From assembly GCA_033032175.1 (NCBI GenBank), contig CM065318.1, forward strand, positions 13,144,001 through 13,208,000: a stretch of DNA of 64,000 bases. The letters are read 5' to 3'. Origin of the DNA: Saturnia japonica. Lineage: Eukaryota > Arthropoda > Insecta > Lepidoptera > Saturniidae. The notes under the pieces were generated by a model. It did no database searches. It was given only the letters and a program-made list of their open reading frames with translations, and was not told the DNA's origin. Both the position numbers and the translations under genes were made by a program. This document shows positions 38,201-53,200 of the stretch, in pieces (within the stretch, counting starts at the first letter, position 1; every line of letters starts with the position of its first letter).

Positions 38201-41200
38201 ACACTAACTAACATTAATATCCCCACATATAAATCAACATTTCTTAATAGTGTATCAGTCTAGACAACTTTGAACTTCAAGCCGTCACAACTCATCGTTA
38301 ATTACATAATAATAGATTCTGTAATAGCGGAAGAATAGCTAAGCGTACAAGAAACAACGATCACCATATATTTTTGTATCATAATGTTTTTCAGCAAAAG
38401 CACAGGCTCTTTATGGAGTTCAGCTTCATATTAATCATTGCAGGCCATATGAGCAAAGAAAAAAATCAATGGAAACTAAAATCACGAAGGTGTACCTTTT
38501 TTATAGTCGCCCGGCATAATGACTTTACAGTGCCTGATGAAAAGTACAGTACAGTCCAGAAACAACGGTGAACGACAGTGACAAATACCATCGGAAATCT
38601 TCACCGTTATGCCGGCTGCAGAAATGTACCTTCACACCTCGTTTTAGGAATACTAGCCGGGAGACGATTCCACATATTTTGTTCGTACTTGGTTGCTGTC
38701 GTGTAGCTGTGGCTTTGTATACCAGCCTACGTGGTTATGCACTGGAAGGGCGATAAAGGGATAAGGACATTAAGGACAAAAAACTTTTCCAAACATTCGT
38801 TATGATACAGACGATAAAACACATTCAATGAGGCAACATCCCTTCGTAACTGAAGTGGTTCTAAATTCTTAGTGACGTATGCATAATTTACAAGGCGCAC
38901 AGCCCATCGCTGCAACCAGGGCATCAAGAAGGTATTGAGCGGAACCGTCTCAGAGATGCACACAATATTCATTGCACGGTTGGCCTCGAGTTTGGACTCG
39001 AGCCTTATACAGAAGGTCGGGCGTAAAAACCATCACACTCAATTCAGGATGCTTTAGTTTCCTGGATGTTGCGGAGGTAAAAACTTCAATGTGATCCTTC
39101 AGATTAAGGTTGCAGCTGATATCCTAACGCGTATTCCTAGGATACAACCTTTACGAGTGAGTCATTCTGGAGAGTGGGAAGAGGAAAGACCGTATCTAAA
39201 ATTTGTTCAGCATACGTCTAACGTAAACGACTTATTTTTGAGAAATACTTAAATAAAAAACATAATATTATTTATTTTACCAATTAATATTGACGAATGC
39301 GTTTGAATGATGTAGGTTCGGTGGCTTTGAGTACTATAAACGAGATAATAACCAAATATTAGGTCCTTACATATGACCTTATATACGTGTTATATAGAAA
39401 AAGGAAACCTAAAAAAATATTATGTAATTATACATTTAATTAATCGAAGTATGTACCATTATTATCTATGCAATTTTGCCATTTTACAGGTAGTTGATTG
39501 ATTCCATTGCTGAAATAATTGTGAGAGCGAGAATCAATAAAATCTTTGAAGGCGACTTTGACACACTCATCGGAATTGTTTTTTTTTCTTGCAAGAAATT
39601 GCCCAAATTCTGAAAGAAAATTGGTAATATGTTGAAGCCAGGTCCGAGGATATGGTGGGTGTCGGAGAGACATTCCAACCACAGTTCCTCTAATTTAGCG
39701 ACCGTCTGTCGTGAAGTTTGGGGTCTAGCGTTGTCCTTAAGCAGCAGTGGGTTAGACCAGGCTCAGTTGTTTAACGGCTAGCTTTTTCATCATGTTTTGC
39801 AATTATTGACAATACAGATCTACCGTTATTGTCTGGTCAGGTCTTACAATACGATTCAAAATTATTTCGTTATTGTAACAGTTCAGTAACGTAACGCAGC
39901 ATTTAATGCGTGTTTGTTGGTGTGCTTCAGTCAATTCATGCGGTACGCATTTCTCGAACCTGCCGCTAACTCTGACGTTTTTTCCGATGGATTCACTTCC
40001 ACGATCACCTTTAATTCTAAATTAAAACTAGGGTCTCCGGCCGGTCACGGTGTTTGTTTCGTAGGTCAAAATTTCCAGAACGAAAACGTTAGAACCAAAA
40101 ACGTACCGTGCTTTCTTTCACAGTAGCTTCCTCATACACCTCATTAATCCTTCGAGCTATTTCTGCAGAGCTGATGTCACGGTGGGACTCAATTTCGTAA
40201 GTAATGCGATATTTTATGTTTTCCATTTCGTGAAAAGAACAATATCAAGGAAAAATCAAATGGTGTGAAAACAAATGAATCACTAAATTCGAAACAAATA
40301 CATAAAAGCTTAAATTTTAAATAAATTTGAATTTGCAATTCCTAACCAAACGCCAGATATTTGAGATCAAAGTGGCCATTTCAACAAAACGTCAATTTCA
40401 TATGTAAGGACCTAATAATATAAATACCGTAACGTGAATACAAATTCCGGATTTTTGTTTATGTAAAAGAAAATAATGACAAAAAAGGATACCTTAATAT
40501 GTATGTGAATCTTAGTCTAGTAAGATGAATATATACATGAGACAATTCATAATACATTCACGACTACTTCCATTATCCGACTGACCTAGATATCAGTCTA
40601 GCATGACACACGTCAAGACGAAAAGGTGCACGTTGCACCAGTTCTCTAGTCAATTTATGCAGTTTGAATCAGTCACATTTCAACCTGTTGTAGGTTATCC
40701 ACATGGAATTGATTTCTCCATAAAATAATAATAATAAGCCGTATAGTACTGTCGAGGTTGAAAAAGTTGCAAAATATCTTCTTAGCTTTTCACTATCTCA
40801 GAAAAGTGTGACGTATCTACTTCCAAAGACATTGTGTAGATCATTCTGTGATTACCCTACCCATATAGAGTTATATTCCTAATTAAATTCTAATATTTCC
40901 TTCTTCTTTTTCCTAACATGGAATCCTTCCTCAGTATTGAAGACTATTACTGCTATTATCAAGTGTGTAATTATTTAGTTTCGAGTGTCCTGTGATGATT
41001 TCAGTGTTCCCAGTGTTCTCCCTTGTTAGAACTTTCCAGGGAGTTTTTATGTCATCTTAGAATTCATGATCCATGATATTAATTTCTATCCACTTCACTT
41101 GTGCACAACAACTACGTTACATTATGCAAAATGCCACCTATATTACATAATATAGTGTTAAAAACGCAGAATTATGAATATATATATAATAAATAAAAAT

Positions 41201-44200
41201 TAAATACTGTTAGTTGTTAAGCACATCTCCTGAGAACGGCTGGACTGAATTGGCAATTTTTCTTTAACGTTAGTAATAGTTGAATGAAGGTTTTTAAGAT
41301 AGCAAAATTAGAAAAGTTACTTGGAAAATTGAGAATTTTTCGAAAAACTGAAGTATTTTTATGAACTATGTTTTAAGATCATAACTCACGAATCGAACGA
41401 TGGATATGCGTACTTCTTATTTTGTTTCGTTCGTAACGATCCTGCAAAAGATTTTATGAAAAAAATTCGAGATAGGTGGCGCTGTAATCGAGTTTTTGAC
41501 TGTTGAAAAGGACAAAACAATATCTGCGGGACCAACTAGTGAAAAATAAAAACAAAAATTTGTATCACTTTCCAATTATACGCAGAGACAGCGAAATGAT
41601 ATAACGTACAAAACATACAGAAAAGGTAATAAAGTTTAATAGTTATGTCAGAGCTATTATAAACATCGAATTCACTTGCCCGAGCTGTGAGAAGTTATAT
41701 CATATCCAGCGGCTGGAACGACAGTTGTACTGACATCGAGAGTACACTTATCTACGCAGTCACATATCTAGGTTAAGTAACCATAACTTATACTATCTGT
41801 CCTACCAGTGTACTGCATTAAATCTTATTTGCTAAAACAAAACAAAGAATGTGTTTCGAAATATTCGTCACCGATATTATCAATTGAATAGAAATCCGTC
41901 AAGTGCGAGTCGGACTCGCGCAACGTAGGTTCCGTTTTACTACAAACTATATTTGGTTATGTATTTACCAAAAATTAATATTTCTTTCATTCAGCTCGGA
42001 TTACTATTATTTTGACATTACAAACAGACACTTCAATTTCATTATTTGTATACATATATATAGACACAAATTATATAGAAACTTTGTAGCATTGACACAA
42101 GCAGAGACAAGGTTAAAACAAAAGCCACAATGTCAATTATTACAGTTAATTTATTATAGTACAGAAACAGTACTTTGCATGTAGTACGATTTTGTACAAG
42201 GATCACACTTTGTTGATTTTCTACACTTGCATATTAAATTGGTAATGCATACATTACCGATATTTTCTATTTAATTGACGTGAGTAATAGAAGGTAATCG
42301 TAATAAATATATTAAAGCAATCAAACATATCCTTTTCGTTTTGGTCTCAGCGTGAATAATATATTAACAATAATTAACCACAGAAGTTTGAAAAGACAAA
42401 ATGCAACAACTAATTTGCACAAACGTGTCGCCATCGAGTCGCGACATTTTGTCAACAAAGATAATATTACGCGCTGAATTAGAACATCTTCAGCTCAAAT
42501 TACATTAGTACGATACTTTACAAAATACCTACTATAATTTCAACGAAACACTAAATACGTGGAAGATTTACCAACAAAGCTTTAACCACACCTATATTCT
42601 ATGTTATAGAAACTTCTTAAATAACACAACTGGAAAATAATCGTATAAAATAATCAACCTCATAAACGAGATTTACGAAATATTCTCTATAAAGACAATG
42701 TTTAACAAGAGAAGAACGGAAACCAACTTTAATGATTTAAAGTAAAAAATGCAATGAAATGAGGTATCTATCCCCTTTCCAACGAAAAAAGAATCATCTA
42801 AATCGGTTCATAAACAAAGAAGTTATGCTTGAACATCCATAAAGAAAAATATACAATCGAATTGAGAATCTCCTCCTTTTATTGAATTCGATTAAAAGAA
42901 CACATCAAATTTCGTAAGTGATACAAAAAAAATATACCATCATCACTGAATGTAATAATTATATTGTTTTATAGCAAACTCCGGAACCCCACAAAAACAA
43001 AGTTTTAACAAGAACTACAAGCCGCATTCAGATAAAGTTCACTTTCTTCTAACAAATTTTCCGCGAGTACTTCCAACAGAACACGCACATAGGCCTTGAA
43101 TATATTGTAAATTAAAGTCCTACTTATCAACTTTTTTCTTTCACCTTGTATTAAATTACTAACCCATCGTTAAATATATACCAAAGTTTAAATCTATATA
43201 AATAAAATGATTGCGGTTTAACGACGTGCGCGCATCACGCAAAAAACTACTGGATAAATTTTGATAAATGTTTTTGTTTTAAGTACACCTTAGGTATTTG
43301 GTCCTTAACTAAAAAAAATATATCAGGATATCTTCATTCAATAAAAAATTCTTAAAGTTTTAAAAGTCCGATTTTTATAAGCACTAAGCTTTCAGTGATG
43401 TGATTTGTTGCCGTGGAGAAGTGGGGATTATAATAATAGTATAGATTAACGCTAACGAAGTCGCGGGCGGTTGCTAGTATGTAATAATAATATATGGACA
43501 AATTGAATTTTTATTATGATTATGGAAAAATATGTCATCCAACATTGAACAATTATGCTTGGGAGTCAATAAAGTATACAAATGTAAAAAACGATACCTA
43601 AATCGCAAACATAACAAATCAAATTATCTGTCCTAGTCAAAGTATATTGTAGACCAAGAATTAATGCATTCATTAAGATAATGATGGTATAAACTGACAA
43701 AACGGAGAAATCATCAATTTTATATGAAGAAGTACATTTACATGACCAACCAATTAGTGTAGATTATCGGAAAAAATTACAAAACGTCGACAACTCCACA
43801 GTATTTCGGTATGTATTAACATCGGTGCGTTGCAAATCTATCCTTGCAGCGCACAAGCAACTATCGCATGTGTCGAAAGAAACCCATCATATTTATTATT
43901 TCTCTTTTTGGAGGTTATTTGTATTATTTAGCACATTTTTTATATGGTTTTTAATTAATTTAAAATATTATGTTATTTAATTTTTAATCCCTCATAATTG
44001 ATCGAGATATCGATATAATATTATCCCAATATACACACATCAAAAAAGTCTAAGCAACATGCGTGATATTACAAATTTTTCCATTTATATTAATTAATTT
44101 CTAAATATTTACTCAAAGTGCGTAGGAAAGTAAACTTTTTTGTTATTGATGACATACTGGCTGGTTGTAAAAAAAAAATTATTGTTTTGTTTTTTCATAA

Positions 44201-47200
44201 AATTCAAATGACTGCGAATTTGTTTGAATTTAAGTGCGTTTTAATTGCTACGTTTAGTCTTGATTTTATAATTTTACCAACTATTTAAATAAAGTTAGCG
44301 ACAAAATTGAATTGTTAGATATTCTTTACGTCATGAAGCGACGTCATTTGATGGCAGATGAAATGCAAAGAGCTGTAGGGATGTTGCAAGCGGGAAGTAA
44401 TCAATCTCAGGTATCTCGACATTTTGGCATTCATAGAAGTGTTATTTGTCGTCTTTGGCAGCGCTATAATAATACAGGAGAACCCGCTGAACAGCATCCA
44501 GGCCGTTAAAGGAGTACAACCACTCGGCAAGACCAGTACATACAACTGACTGCAAGACGCCAGACGATGTTAACCGCTCGAGGGATAAGTTTGAGGCTAC
44601 AAATTTCAAGTGGTGTTGATGTAAGTCCTCAAATTGTGCGAAATCGACTGCATGAGTACGGCCTACGAGCTCGACGCCCAATCAGTTGCCCACCGATACG
44701 TCACGGGAATCGCGCACGTCGATATGAATGGTGTAGAAAACGCATAACATGGACCCAGGAACAATGGGATAAAATTATGTTTTCCGATGAGTCGCGATTC
44801 GGGTTTAAGCCTGATACAAGAAGGGTGCGAGTGTATCGTCGGCCCGGAAATACTGAAAGGCTCAGGTGCGTTCAGGAAGTTCATCTATACAGCGGCTCAA
44901 CAGTTATGTTATGGGCGGGTATTATGAAGAACAGGCGAACTGAGCTCGTTTTTGTAAATGGAAACATGAATGCTGAAAATTACATTGAGGATATTCTCAG
45001 ACCTTATATGTCTACCCATTTGCACAAAAACCTATGGCTTCGATTTTAGGTTAATGCATGACAATGCGCGTTCACATACAGCTCGGCGAACCAGTGAATA
45101 CTTTGCAACGGAGAACATCCGGGTATTGCCCTGGCCTGCACAATCGCCAGATCTCAACCCCATCGAGCATGCATGGGACATGCTCCAGAGACGTGTTTTG
45201 AAGGACTTGGACGGAGCGACAACAAACCAACAGCTGAAGGATTTGCTACTATTCCATTGGGAGCGAATACCTCAAGATGACATAAACAGTCTCATTAATT
45301 CAATGAATAATCGTTGCCGACAAGTTCTGAATAGCAGAGGAGCCCATACTTTGTATTAAATTGATCTATTCTTTCACAATACATACATTTTCTTTAGAAA
45401 TTTCATTTTGTAAGAAAAAAGTTTAGTTTCTTATGTATCTTAGTTTCTACAGTATATTCTAATATTGTTCATTTCTGTTATTAAAAGAACTTATAAAGAC
45501 AACAGCTGTTATTTTTACATCATAGAACCCTAAAGATATTATTTTAAAAATAAAATTATTAATTAATATTTGGAGAATTATGGAGAAAAAAGAAAATTAA
45601 AGATTTGCGTAGTTTTCAGTTGGCGCAAACGCCGGAAAATTATCAAAATTGGAATGTAAAAATTAGAAAGTTTTAAGATATAATTATTCCAATTTGAGAC
45701 ATATTCCAACGTAATAGTTAACTATGCTACGGACCAGATTCAAGAAAGATTCACTCTTTGTATGTAAAATAGTAAACATGTAAAATACTTAATATTTTTA
45801 TAATAATACGTATCATAATAAAATAAATTAATGATGAAAATATTAAAAAGAAAAATATATTTATACAGTAATATTTGCATTGCAATGTGAATATTTCTTG
45901 CGAATAAAATGAAATAGTGCAGCTTGTAAATATTTGCATTTATGTATTTCGTGTCACCGCATTTGTGCAAATGCATTTGTTATCACTATGACCAAACTCA
46001 GGAAAATTCCGAACCGCTTACAAAATATTAAATTTAATATTTCACTATATTAAATAAAAAATATATCACAAATGTAGAACATTCTGCATGAAACGTGATT
46101 CATAAAACTGAAACATCAATTGAGTCAACAAAAACAGTTTACTCACCTGACGGAGTATTTTCTTGAAAATTTTAAACTTCATAATTTTCTTTGTTATTAA
46201 ATCCAGTCTAAACACAAAACAACATAACACAAACTATATCGAAACTGATTTAAACCCCAAGGTTATAGAATCACGATTCAGAATTCAAAGTTATGTATGG
46301 TTACGGTGGAAATAAACAATGTTGGCGGCGCGGCGCGGCGTAGTGTGCAACGGGACGTCTATCTTGCACCACAGTTCGACGGTAATATGTTCGGATCGTT
46401 CGGTGTGCCGAATACAGACTGACGAGTGAACGAGAATGTAGTCGGAGAGCTGGTAACGAATTTTAAAAAGGTATCATCAGCAATTTAATATTTTGTATAT
46501 AGATGCGATTATATATCAGGCATATTATGGACCCAAACAATCCTAAATTTAAAAAAACAGTAAAGTATCCGATATAAATGTTTCAAATGTCGTATAGGGT
46601 CGGTGTCGAATAAAACAGTGTTGTTTATCAAAACTTAAGGTTAAAATTTAAAATCGTTTGGCATGCGGATGGGAACGGAAGGGGTCGAGGGGTGGGACGA
46701 GGTTGCCCAAATCCTCTGACAATACTCCCATTACAAGGCAATTCACTTGGACTGATTTATTGGTACTTCAAGTTTCAAGGTGAAATTCGACATTTTGTAT
46801 AGCTTTTGCAAGCTGAGCGGTAGGAGAATGTACAGGAAGGGTGGATGAAGCAATTGCCTATCTTCTGAAATAATTCCCGTGGAAAAGTAATGCCCCTGGC
46901 CGAAGTTATAGGTGTTCAATGTTTCAAAGTCAAACTTTGGAATTTTGGAAGTTGAACTTAGAATAACAATAATAAATGATAAGATTTGGAGTTGAATTTT
47001 CTCATCGCTAGAAACCCAACACGTTCGAAGCTTCCATTGGTCGCTCGTCGCTATCTATTTACCTTTGAATTGCTAAACCTTAGGTAAAACTATGGCACAC
47101 TTTTATTTATTAATATAATTTATAGTATTTTGTATTTATAAAAGAAATATAGTGTAAAATTCATTTTCACTATTTATATATATATAAGCTATATTGGTAG

Positions 47201-50200
47201 AACAACTTAATAATAAAACAAAATAAATTTTGAAAAATGTTTGTTTACTATTTTGTTTAGCTCCGCTGAGATTGTATATAAACGCAGTTCATTCTACGGA
47301 GGTGTTTGTGTTTGGTTCTAGGGCTTTTTGTTTTGTAAAATGTTAGTTAAATGACAATAAGAATACCAAATCGTAATTTTGCTTTTCATTTCACAGTTTT
47401 TGTATTTGCAACGAATACTTTTTTAAGGTTTGAAGTTAGAATTGTTTTTATTAATATTCTCGAAAACGACAAATTACTTTGTAATGAGAGTGGTACCATA
47501 ATAATCAGGGATCTAATCTCTATCGAATTCAACCCCTTTCAACTCCCAATTCATGCCACACGATTTTAAATCCAACACAAACATACTTATATTAATTAAG
47601 TAATAATTATCTAAAATAAAACTAATGTAGTTCACCTACAAATGTTCAAATAATACCTATTTTCTTTTTAAATACAATTCTGTGATTAATCTAATATCCA
47701 TAATTGATATCCGTAATAATCGGATATATAAATGGATATCTGTAAAGATTTCATATTCGTGTCCATAACCGAAATGTATTAAATCCTTTAAAGGAAATTA
47801 TCCACCCTCCCACTTCTAATTCAACTAAAAATTATATTTAAGTTATACTAGATACCTACATAAAACTTTAATGTCTTAATTATCTCTTCAAAATTAGTCA
47901 CTAGCTCTTGGACTAAAATGTAAAAGTAACTGAGTGCAGTTCCTAGTTTCAACTCATTGGCACAGTAGGTGCAAATGTTATAACAGTGCTACAAATCTAT
48001 CAAAGAAAGTAAATAAATATTTTTCCAGTGACGCTGTAAATTCCGTAGATATGTACTAAAAGTAACACTATAATATAACCCCTTCTTCAACGTACTTTTC
48101 CAGTACATTTAATACCTTTAGATCTATTAAACACTGAAACGACCAGTTTTAACAATTAATTACGAGGCCAACAAAAATAACAACTTGCATAATATTATCC
48201 AATTCAATGTAACAAAAATGTTACAAAAAAAGAAATTTATAAATTTCGCAGTAATTGTTCCACTACGCCAATTCTTGACACAACTCTAATCTCTCTTCGT
48301 AAAAAGAATAAAATTGTAAAAATTTAGTCTAACTGTTGGATTTGATAAAGACATCGAAACGTAGTTAGTTATTAACTGCAACCAATGCAAAACATTTTTT
48401 AAATTGCTAATAGTGATTTTTTTTTTTAATATTGGAACAAAATTTTACACACGTCCACTTATTTCCATTCCTCAATTTCTTCCATTATTATCATAATGAT
48501 ATTCATCACACAAAAGTCGAGTCATATGCGCGCGGGTATCGAAGTCGCAACCTCTCGGTTAAATAGTAAAGCATACTACCAATGCGTCTCGAGGCCTGAG
48601 TCTGACTGTGTGAACCGTAATGTCATAATTAATTTATAAAGATTCACTCACACAATTTTTAAACATCAGTTTTTGCCAAAGTGGTCTATATTGGTCGAAG
48701 ACAACCTGCAAGGAGTTCACATCAGCGAAAAATAAACTGGGGGTCCGAGTGGTAGTCAATGATAGTGAATCTCATTTAAGCAAGCAGGTCATAACTTTAA
48801 TTTTGGTTTTCTATTAATGTATATTTAGATTTCATGTACATTTTCTTCAAATTAAATATTTAAAATCGGTACGTCTAAGTGTTTTTTCATGGCGAAGCAT
48901 AAAAATTCTTTGAACGTGATAGGTGGCGCTCTGGTCGAGTTATTGAGTACTGGAAAGACTAGAACAACGTCTGCGAAGATGTTTGAATATTTGTCTATCA
49001 ATTACGCTCAAACAACTGGACGCATTCTGATAAAATATCGCATAGAAATCGATTATGGGAAAAGGACTTCAGTACAATAATTTTAATAAAATAAAAAAAA
49101 TTACGCCCAGCGAAGCCGACGGGCACTAGGTAGTAAACAATAAGTATTTTAATTTTATTAAAAGTGATAAGAATTGCACTAATATTACTTTAGAAACGTA
49201 CTATTTTATTATAAATAACCTTCAAAGGCAGGGTTACCAATTCTAAAAAAAATACCTCTAAGATTAAGATGAAATAGCCCTAAATAACACTAAATGCAAT
49301 ATTCAAAAACCCAAAACAGAAATACATAGCAAATGGTCTTATACGAGATAAAAAGTTTTGTGACCTCTGGATTACATTTATAAAAACAGAAATGTCTTTA
49401 AAATATTGTTTTTTTTTTTTTAAGTGCATAACTTAAATATGTATGTTTAGACTGTCATAAAACCAGAGCTAAACTCGTTAAGAAATATAGTAAATTATTA
49501 TGTCACTCAACATAGGAAAAGAAACACCTGAATTTTAAAATTAAATAAAGATAAATCACATATTTAGTCTTAATGAGATTTTTCAATAGTCAGTAAACTT
49601 TTTTGGAGAAATAATTTTAACGCTTTGACGGATAATGTATGCGAAACGGTCAGAATTTAAAAATTATTTCTCAAATAAAATTATATGACGATTGTATAAT
49701 CTACCCTTAATTTATTACAGATTTATTCGTCCATAGAGGCTTACAACACAGACAAACAACGAACACATACATTAAGGATAAAATAAAATAAAACTGACAA
49801 TAGCATCACTCCGCCGAAATCAACAATTTGTAGAAATAAATTATACACCCCGCAATTAAGAAAGTTTTTTGATTTAGGGTCAATTTTTCAATCGTCAGAT
49901 AACTTTATTTGAGCAATAACTTTGACGTTTTGATGCATTATATGTGGAAATCCTATCACCTAAAAAAAAATACTTATACCTAATTTAAAGTTTATCTATT
50001 GATTGAAAAATTGCTTATGGAAGAATACGTAGCGATATAGGACGAATATTTTTGGCAAACGAAATATAACGCACAATGCACACAAATGCGTTACCGTGTT
50101 CATGTTAAAAATTGCAATACAGTACGCCCCACAGAGTCCAGATATAAGCAGAAAGATCCACAATTATGCGATTAAATGTTTTGCCACCTGGATAGCGCTG

Positions 50201-53200
50201 AACTCGATTATGACAGGTTCATGGCGTCTCTTTGTCATACATATTATTACTTTGTTTACTACATTGCGATTAGAATAAATTTTCAAGTATTTTAATTTAT
50301 TATATATATATATATATACATTAAACGTTTAGTTGCGTACTGTTTATTGTCTGTAGAATTTCCGCTACTATTTAAAGATATGATTTTAGCGATACCAGCG
50401 CGCTAGTGGAGAAAGATTTGTCCTCTTATTTTCAGACATTATACATTACGGTCAGTTATATCAAGATTCCATTATACGTACCTACATAGAAGTAGCCTTG
50501 TGAGACAAGAAAAAGATGATCAATATTTTTTTCCTACAAATTTTATTTAGGCAAAATCCTTTCCTTACCGCGCCTTCCTTTTGTAAATTAACGTTTAGAT
50601 AAAACATTCCGAAAATCCGTATCTCGTATGCCATTTCAGGTCAACCATTCTTTTACGATTAAATAAGTAACTTTTATTATTTCAATGGTTTTGTAAATAC
50701 CTATACGTTTTTTGTTTAATAAACAATGCGCTTACCTCATGATCTGGTCCCGGTTTTGACGCAAGCCTCGCTTCAGTGAGTTGATTCTTCAAAGCCCTAA
50801 AACAAAGCATTATTATATTGATTTCATGGAGTAAAAATTAACACGAATGAGATCTTCTGTCAAACAATCTATTCAACATAGTCACAAGAAATTTATTTTA
50901 GCGTAAGTGACTGAACTACAGAAACTTCAAAAGGGCAGAACAACATCTACCGCTTAACAGGCCTCGTGGCGCAGTTGTAGGAAGCCCTACTATTGAGCCT
51001 ACAGGTAGAGGTTCTTAAATATCCTATATATGTAATTATATAAAAATAATCCTTAAATTTTGACACGTAAATAGTGATTCTTTGATCACATATAGATGAT
51101 ATAAGTATAATGCCAGTAGAAAATGCCGGAATAGATTAATGTCCACTAATGAATAGATAACAATCTGATAATGATTATAAGGATATACACATAAGGTATC
51201 TCTAAGAAATTTCCACCAAAGACCGATAACAGATTTCTGATCTGGATATAGATATGAAATTATTTTAGATGTCAAGTTAGCATAGTGTAAATTGGATGTG
51301 TTGTTCTGTAGGATTTCCGAATTCAGATTTTTTTTTTTTTTAATTCATTTATCTGATAGTTTCGGTTATAGTTACGAAGTTTCATAACAACCCCGATTTC
51401 CATTTCAATGAAGCCCATACAAGAGCAAGACAATTTATAACAAAAAAGAAAACCAACTTCAATGATTTTAAGGAGTTCCCTGATGTATCTCTGATGTCGA
51501 AGGTACAGTGCCAAAGAAAATTAAAATGCTGGTACCATTTCCAATGAAAAAAGTAATCTAAATCCGTTTATAAACAAAGAATTTATAGCTGAACATCCAT
51601 AAAAAGGGGTAAGGGGTGTCGAATTACATCTTCAGCACCGAGACGCCCAAGTCAACCTCACCTGCACGTGGTGCACCCAGTCTGGGTCGCGACCACCCAT
51701 GCATGTGGTGAAAAGCCCGTCATAGTCACTCGCCTCAACGTTTCGCTTTACATGATCAGCATATGCATATCCAATTAATTTAATGCAGGCCAGCATGACA
51801 GCAGCGACCGTCGATGGATTACGATCTCCCGGTAGTCGCCGTTGTGTTAGGATTGTTCTGTGCTTACCATCAGGGACAGTATCGTAAATTTACCGTGCTA
51901 CTACTATTCGAATTGAGAGCTCCTCCGTTTTTTGAAGTCAGTTACAAATGAGTATAAGATCCTTCTTACATCACGATACGTGTAGGCGACGATACTTTTG
52001 TCTGATACACCAGTAGTACACATGTTCGCAACTAGATGTTCGTACATTAAGCTATCAAAAATGAACAAAGTTCCATAATTTGTATTTATGTCCACTGATG
52101 AAGTGACACTAGCAGTTTTTCTATTTTATAGAACTAATAACATAGGAACAACAGAAGATTGGATTCATCCATCCATACTTTGAAAACAAGAACTAAAAAT
52201 AGATGATGTCAAAAGAATCCTACAAGCATCTTGTTAATTTATTGTCACCCATTTCTTGCACGAATTGAATACTCCTATCTTGCTCGCGCGCCATTTTGGG
52301 AAGACTTGTAAGAGACGCGACACGGCGGGTATTACGTGTTTCCATGCAAATGTGTGTGCGAAACTCGGCGGCAACTAGTATCCGAGACTCGTGTAGGATA
52401 CTTGTCGCCTGTGATTATCGTTATCTAAAAAGAATCAAAGAAGGACATACATATAAAGTTCCTCGGCTTGTCTCGCTTGTTTCTCGCGGCGACGCAACAG
52501 CTCGACGCAGTGCTGCAGAGTCGCAAGCGTCGCGCCGCACGTCGCGCGGAACGATGCACTAGATGCACGCACTTCGCCTGCGTGCAGGCTCAAATCGTTA
52601 CCTAACAAAATCAAACATGTACTCCATTAACAACTAACGCAAATTCTGAAAACATCCATGTCACCATTATAAATGATGTATGGTGCACCAAAATAGGTGT
52701 ATTCCGTCAGCTGCACTTGAGAGCCAGTCTTCCACTAGGCTTAGCGTGCTACCGTCTTGGCCCACATCGTCCCTTAAGATCAGGTGAGATTGTGGCCATA
52801 TCGCTAAACCTATAACGATAAAAAAAATTAGTAAGCTTGATAATTGATTATTATTATTCTAGAATGTTTTCTTCTTTTTATCAACAAAGGTGGCAAACAG
52901 GCATACGTCCCGCCTGATAGTAAGCGGCTACCATAGCCTATGGACGTTTGTATTACTATAGGTATCATTCACTAGCACGTTGTCAACCCACCTCCCCCCT
53001 TTTTTAGTTATTTTTAGTCGTATGATCAACGTAATAACGAATTCTAAACGGTTTCATATCATTGTCTCACTTCCGGCTTCGCTTCTGCGATATTAATATA
53101 ATAGCTAATAAAATTTGTTTTATTGAAATCATTATTATGGTAATGTGACAAATAATAATAAAAAGAAAATTGTTTAAAACATTAGATATTTAGCAATTTG

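Larger units (their letters stand above)
18246..50735 (-). other. CERT: CERT intron 6, 32.5 kb, transposon-rich
   Basis: The interval between exon 7 and exon 6 holds most mobile elements of the window plus the candidate alternative exon at 46147-46182. Stretches at 18.3-20.5, 21.8-24.7, 33.1-35.7, 36-38.5, 40.4-44.1 and 45.5-50.7 kb hold only AT-rich DNA and old short repeats as far as I can see. Confidence 0.8.

Noticed and set aside
50955..51020. tRNA gene
   Set aside because: A-box and B-box-like text only; no cloverleaf could be drawn.
52296..52562. 88-codon + strand frame
   Set aside because: Overlaps CERT exon 5 in antisense; its basic composition reflects the GC-rich exon.
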